From assembly GCA_964007475.1 (NCBI GenBank), contig CAXFZM010000350.1, positions 722,472-786,471 of the forward strand: DNA of 64,000 nucleotides. Direction: 5' to 3'. Below, piece after piece: positions 62,701 to 64,000 of the stretch. The position numbers and the translations under genes were made by a program. How positions within the stretch are numbered: the first letter of the stretch is position 1; every line of letters begins with the position of its first letter. Below the pieces are notes generated by a model, which saw nothing but the letters and a program-made list of their open reading frames with translations, was not told the DNA's origin and did no database searches. The stretch comes from Hybos culiciformis. Taxonomy: Eukaryota; Arthropoda; Insecta; Diptera; Hybotidae.

Positions 62701-64000
62701 GCAAACCCCCTAACTTTAACACATAAAATGTTGACTTTGGGCTGGTTTTTTGTTCATTACTCCGACTCCAGACCTCGGAGAACCTCCGTTTTTGGCTTAA
62801 ATTAAAGGTCTAGAAATTACGCTTCTTTCTGTGCAATTTTTATGAAAATCGGTTTACTAGATCCGGAGAAATAAACGACAAGGTGAGCAAACCCCCTAAC
62901 TTTAACACATAAAATGTTGACTTTGGACTGGTTTTTTGTTCATTACTCCGGCTCCAGACCTCGGAGAACCTCTGTTTTTGGCTTAAATTAAAGGTCTAGA
63001 AATTACGCTTCTTTCTGTGAAATTTTTACGAAAATCGGTTTTCTAGATCCGGAGAAATAAACGATAAGGTGAGCAAACCCCCTAACTTTAACACATAAAA
63101 TGTTGACTTTGGGCTGTTTTTTTGTTCATTACTCCGACTCCAGACCTCAGAGAACCTCCGTTTTTGGCTTAAATTAAAGATCTAGAAATTACGCTTCTTT
63201 CTGTGCAATTTTTATGAAAATCGGTTTTCTAGATCTGGAGAAATAAACGATGAGGTGAGCAAACCCCCTAACTTTAACACATAAAATGTTGACTTTGGAC
63301 TGGTTTTTTGTTCATTACTCCGGCTCCAGACCTCGGAGAACCTCCGTTTTTGGCTTAAATTAAAGGTCTAGAAATTACGCTTCTTTCTGTGCAATTTTTA
63401 TGAAAATCGGTTTTCTAGATCCGGAGAAATAAACGATAAGGTGAGCAAACCCCCTAACTTTAACACATAAAATGTTGACTTTGGGCTGGTTTTTTGTTCA
63501 TTACTCCGGCTCCAGACTTCGGCGGACCTCCGTTTTTGGCTTAAATTAAAGGTCTAGAAATTACGCTTCTTTCTGTGCAATTTTTATGAAAATCGGTTTT
63601 CTAGATCCGGAGAAATAAACGATAAGGTGAACAAACCCCCTAACTTTAACACATAAAATGTTGACTTTGGGCCGGCTCCAGACCTCGGAGAACCTCCGTT
63701 TTTGGCTTAAATTAAAGGTCTAGAAATTACGCTTCTTTCTGTGCAATTTTTATGAAAATCGGTTTTCTAGATCCGGAGAAATAAACGATAAGGTGAGCAA
63801 ACCCCCTAACTTTAACACATAAAATGTTGACTTTGGACTGGTTTTTTGTTCATTACTCCGGCTCCAGACCTCGGAGAACCTCCGTTTTTGGCTTAAATTA
63901 AAGGTCTAGAAATTACGCTTCTTTCTGTGCAATTTTTACGAAAAGCGGTTTTCTAGATCCGGAGAAATAAACGATAAGGTGAGCAAACCCCCTAACTTTA
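59702..64000 (+). repeat. Mixed right-end block
   Basis: Contains further copies of earlier markers in new combinations: GAGAAACAAACG at 60454, a six-C run after CAAA at 60661, GGAGTGG (about 60694), a TTTCTCTGC, TTACACTTTTTCTG, CCTCGCAG run at 60.9-61.3 kb like the 39.6-45.4 kb block, GGTTGTCTAG (61367), GGTCTACAAATT (61883), the full-length relative of the 14-bp deletion HOR at 62.3-63.3 kb with GATCTGGAG (63236), and the last short monomer (63608), which lacks the usual ATGACGC linkage. The final 41 bases begin a new monomer at 63960. Confidence 0.8.

Larger units (their letters stand above)
1674..63773 (+). repeat. 166-bp monomer subtype (20-bp deletion): 32 copies
   Basis: The junction GGGCCGGCTCC lacks reference bases 66-85. 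Monomers with it start at 1674, 4071, 5911, 7379, 9219, 11245, 13456, 13622, 16733, 18573, 19483, 20951, 22233, 23143, 24053, 25707, 26989, 27899, 28809, 30277, 30815, 31353, 32635, 33545, 34455, 36109, 45754, 50712, 53095, 54920, 57490 and 63608. In 29 of 32 the deletion is linked to ATGACGC and TTTCTCTGC further right in the same monomer; exceptions are 13456, 30815 and 63608. From 50 kb rightward the copies also carry GAACAAAC in place of GAGCAAAC. None occurs between 36.3 and 45.7 kb. Confidence 0.93.
1..64000 (+). repeat. 186-bp satellite DNA array (entire window)
   Basis: The whole window is made of head-to-tail copies of one 186-bp unit. The landmark CGGAGAAATAAACGATAAGG recurs at 1, 187, 373, 558 and so on to 63960. 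Allowing for known short monomers I estimate about 348 full copies plus 41 bases of another. No copy is inverted, and nothing interrupts the array: no transposon, gene or unique spacer. Unit length close to a nucleosome repeat, tandem homogeneity and HOR structure are typical of eukaryotic centromeric, pericentromeric or subtelomeric satellites; the exact chromosomal location is inference. I do not recognise the family. The array runs off both ends of the window. The plus strand is an arbitrary orientation. Confidence 0.98.

Noticed and set aside
1..64000. CRISPR array
   Set aside because: Repeats are direct and regular, but there are no unique spacers: the whole 186-bp unit repeats, with no repeat-spacer alternation and no cas genes.
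1..64000. Hammerhead-type ribozyme, as found in some animal satellites
   Set aside because: The conserved CTGATGA core is absent on both strands of the monomer, so this ribozyme type is not supported. Other ribozyme folds were not tested.
1..64000. Transposable element, LTR or inverted terminal repeats flanking the array
   Set aside because: No element-like domain, terminal repeat or target duplication is visible and the array has no edge in the window. The short inverted repeats are internal to each monomer.

Overview
The whole window is one uninterrupted tandem satellite DNA array. I find no protein-coding gene, tRNA, rRNA, transposon, CRISPR array or single-copy sequence. About 348 head-to-tail copies of a 186-bp monomer (about 39% G+C) fill it, all in the same orientation. 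The window opens by chance at what I call monomer base 1 and stops 41 bases into another copy, so the array continues on both sides. A single-orientation satellite of this size with a near-nucleosomal unit length, many monomer subtypes and higher-order repeats (HORs) indicates a nuclear eukaryotic chromosome, most likely centromeric, pericentromeric or subtelomeric heterochromatin. I do not recognise the family and cannot name the host lineage from sequence alone.

Monomers differ by a small set of recurring diagnostic changes: GGGCTGG, GGACTGG, GGATTGG, GGAGTGG or GGGCTCG near base 64; CCTCGGAG or TTCGGCGG near base 97; AAAGGTCT, AAAGATCT or AAAGCTCT near base 130; and internal deletions of 14, 20 or 31 bp. 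Spacings between matching markers equal whole monomers minus the known deletions (for example 910 = 4x186+166, 1840 = 9x186+166, 2569 = 12x186+172+166-1). This shows real HOR organisation with unequal exchange in register.

Layout. 1-11244: HORs of 13, 10, 8, 10 and 11 monomers sharing one backbone order. 11245-18572: mixed block, including two adjacent 166-bp monomers and a unique 155-bp monomer. 18573-36108: nested system of 5-mer (910 bp) units inside 26- and 31-monomer super-units. 36109-39602: repeats of the GGAGTGG/GCATCTTTT block, part of which also occurs about 24 kb upstream. 39603-45381: block with the CTTGAAAT subtype, ending at an out-of-register junction with a 19-bp partial duplication. 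45382-49052: contains a 730-bp 4-mer in perfect tandem. 49053-56015: 14-monomer HORs (2569 bp) and a 10-monomer derivative (1825 bp). 56016-64000: further shuffled units, including a 744-bp 4-mer pair.

The few short open frames (60-62 codons) are satellite frames opened by single substitutions and starting at TTG; they are not genes. The biological interest lies in the recombination record: linked markers, chimeric monomers that localise exchanges to 10-20 bp, a deletion hotspot at one side of a T6 tract, and a strongly conserved first third of the monomer. All counts and identities here were made by reading, not by alignment software.
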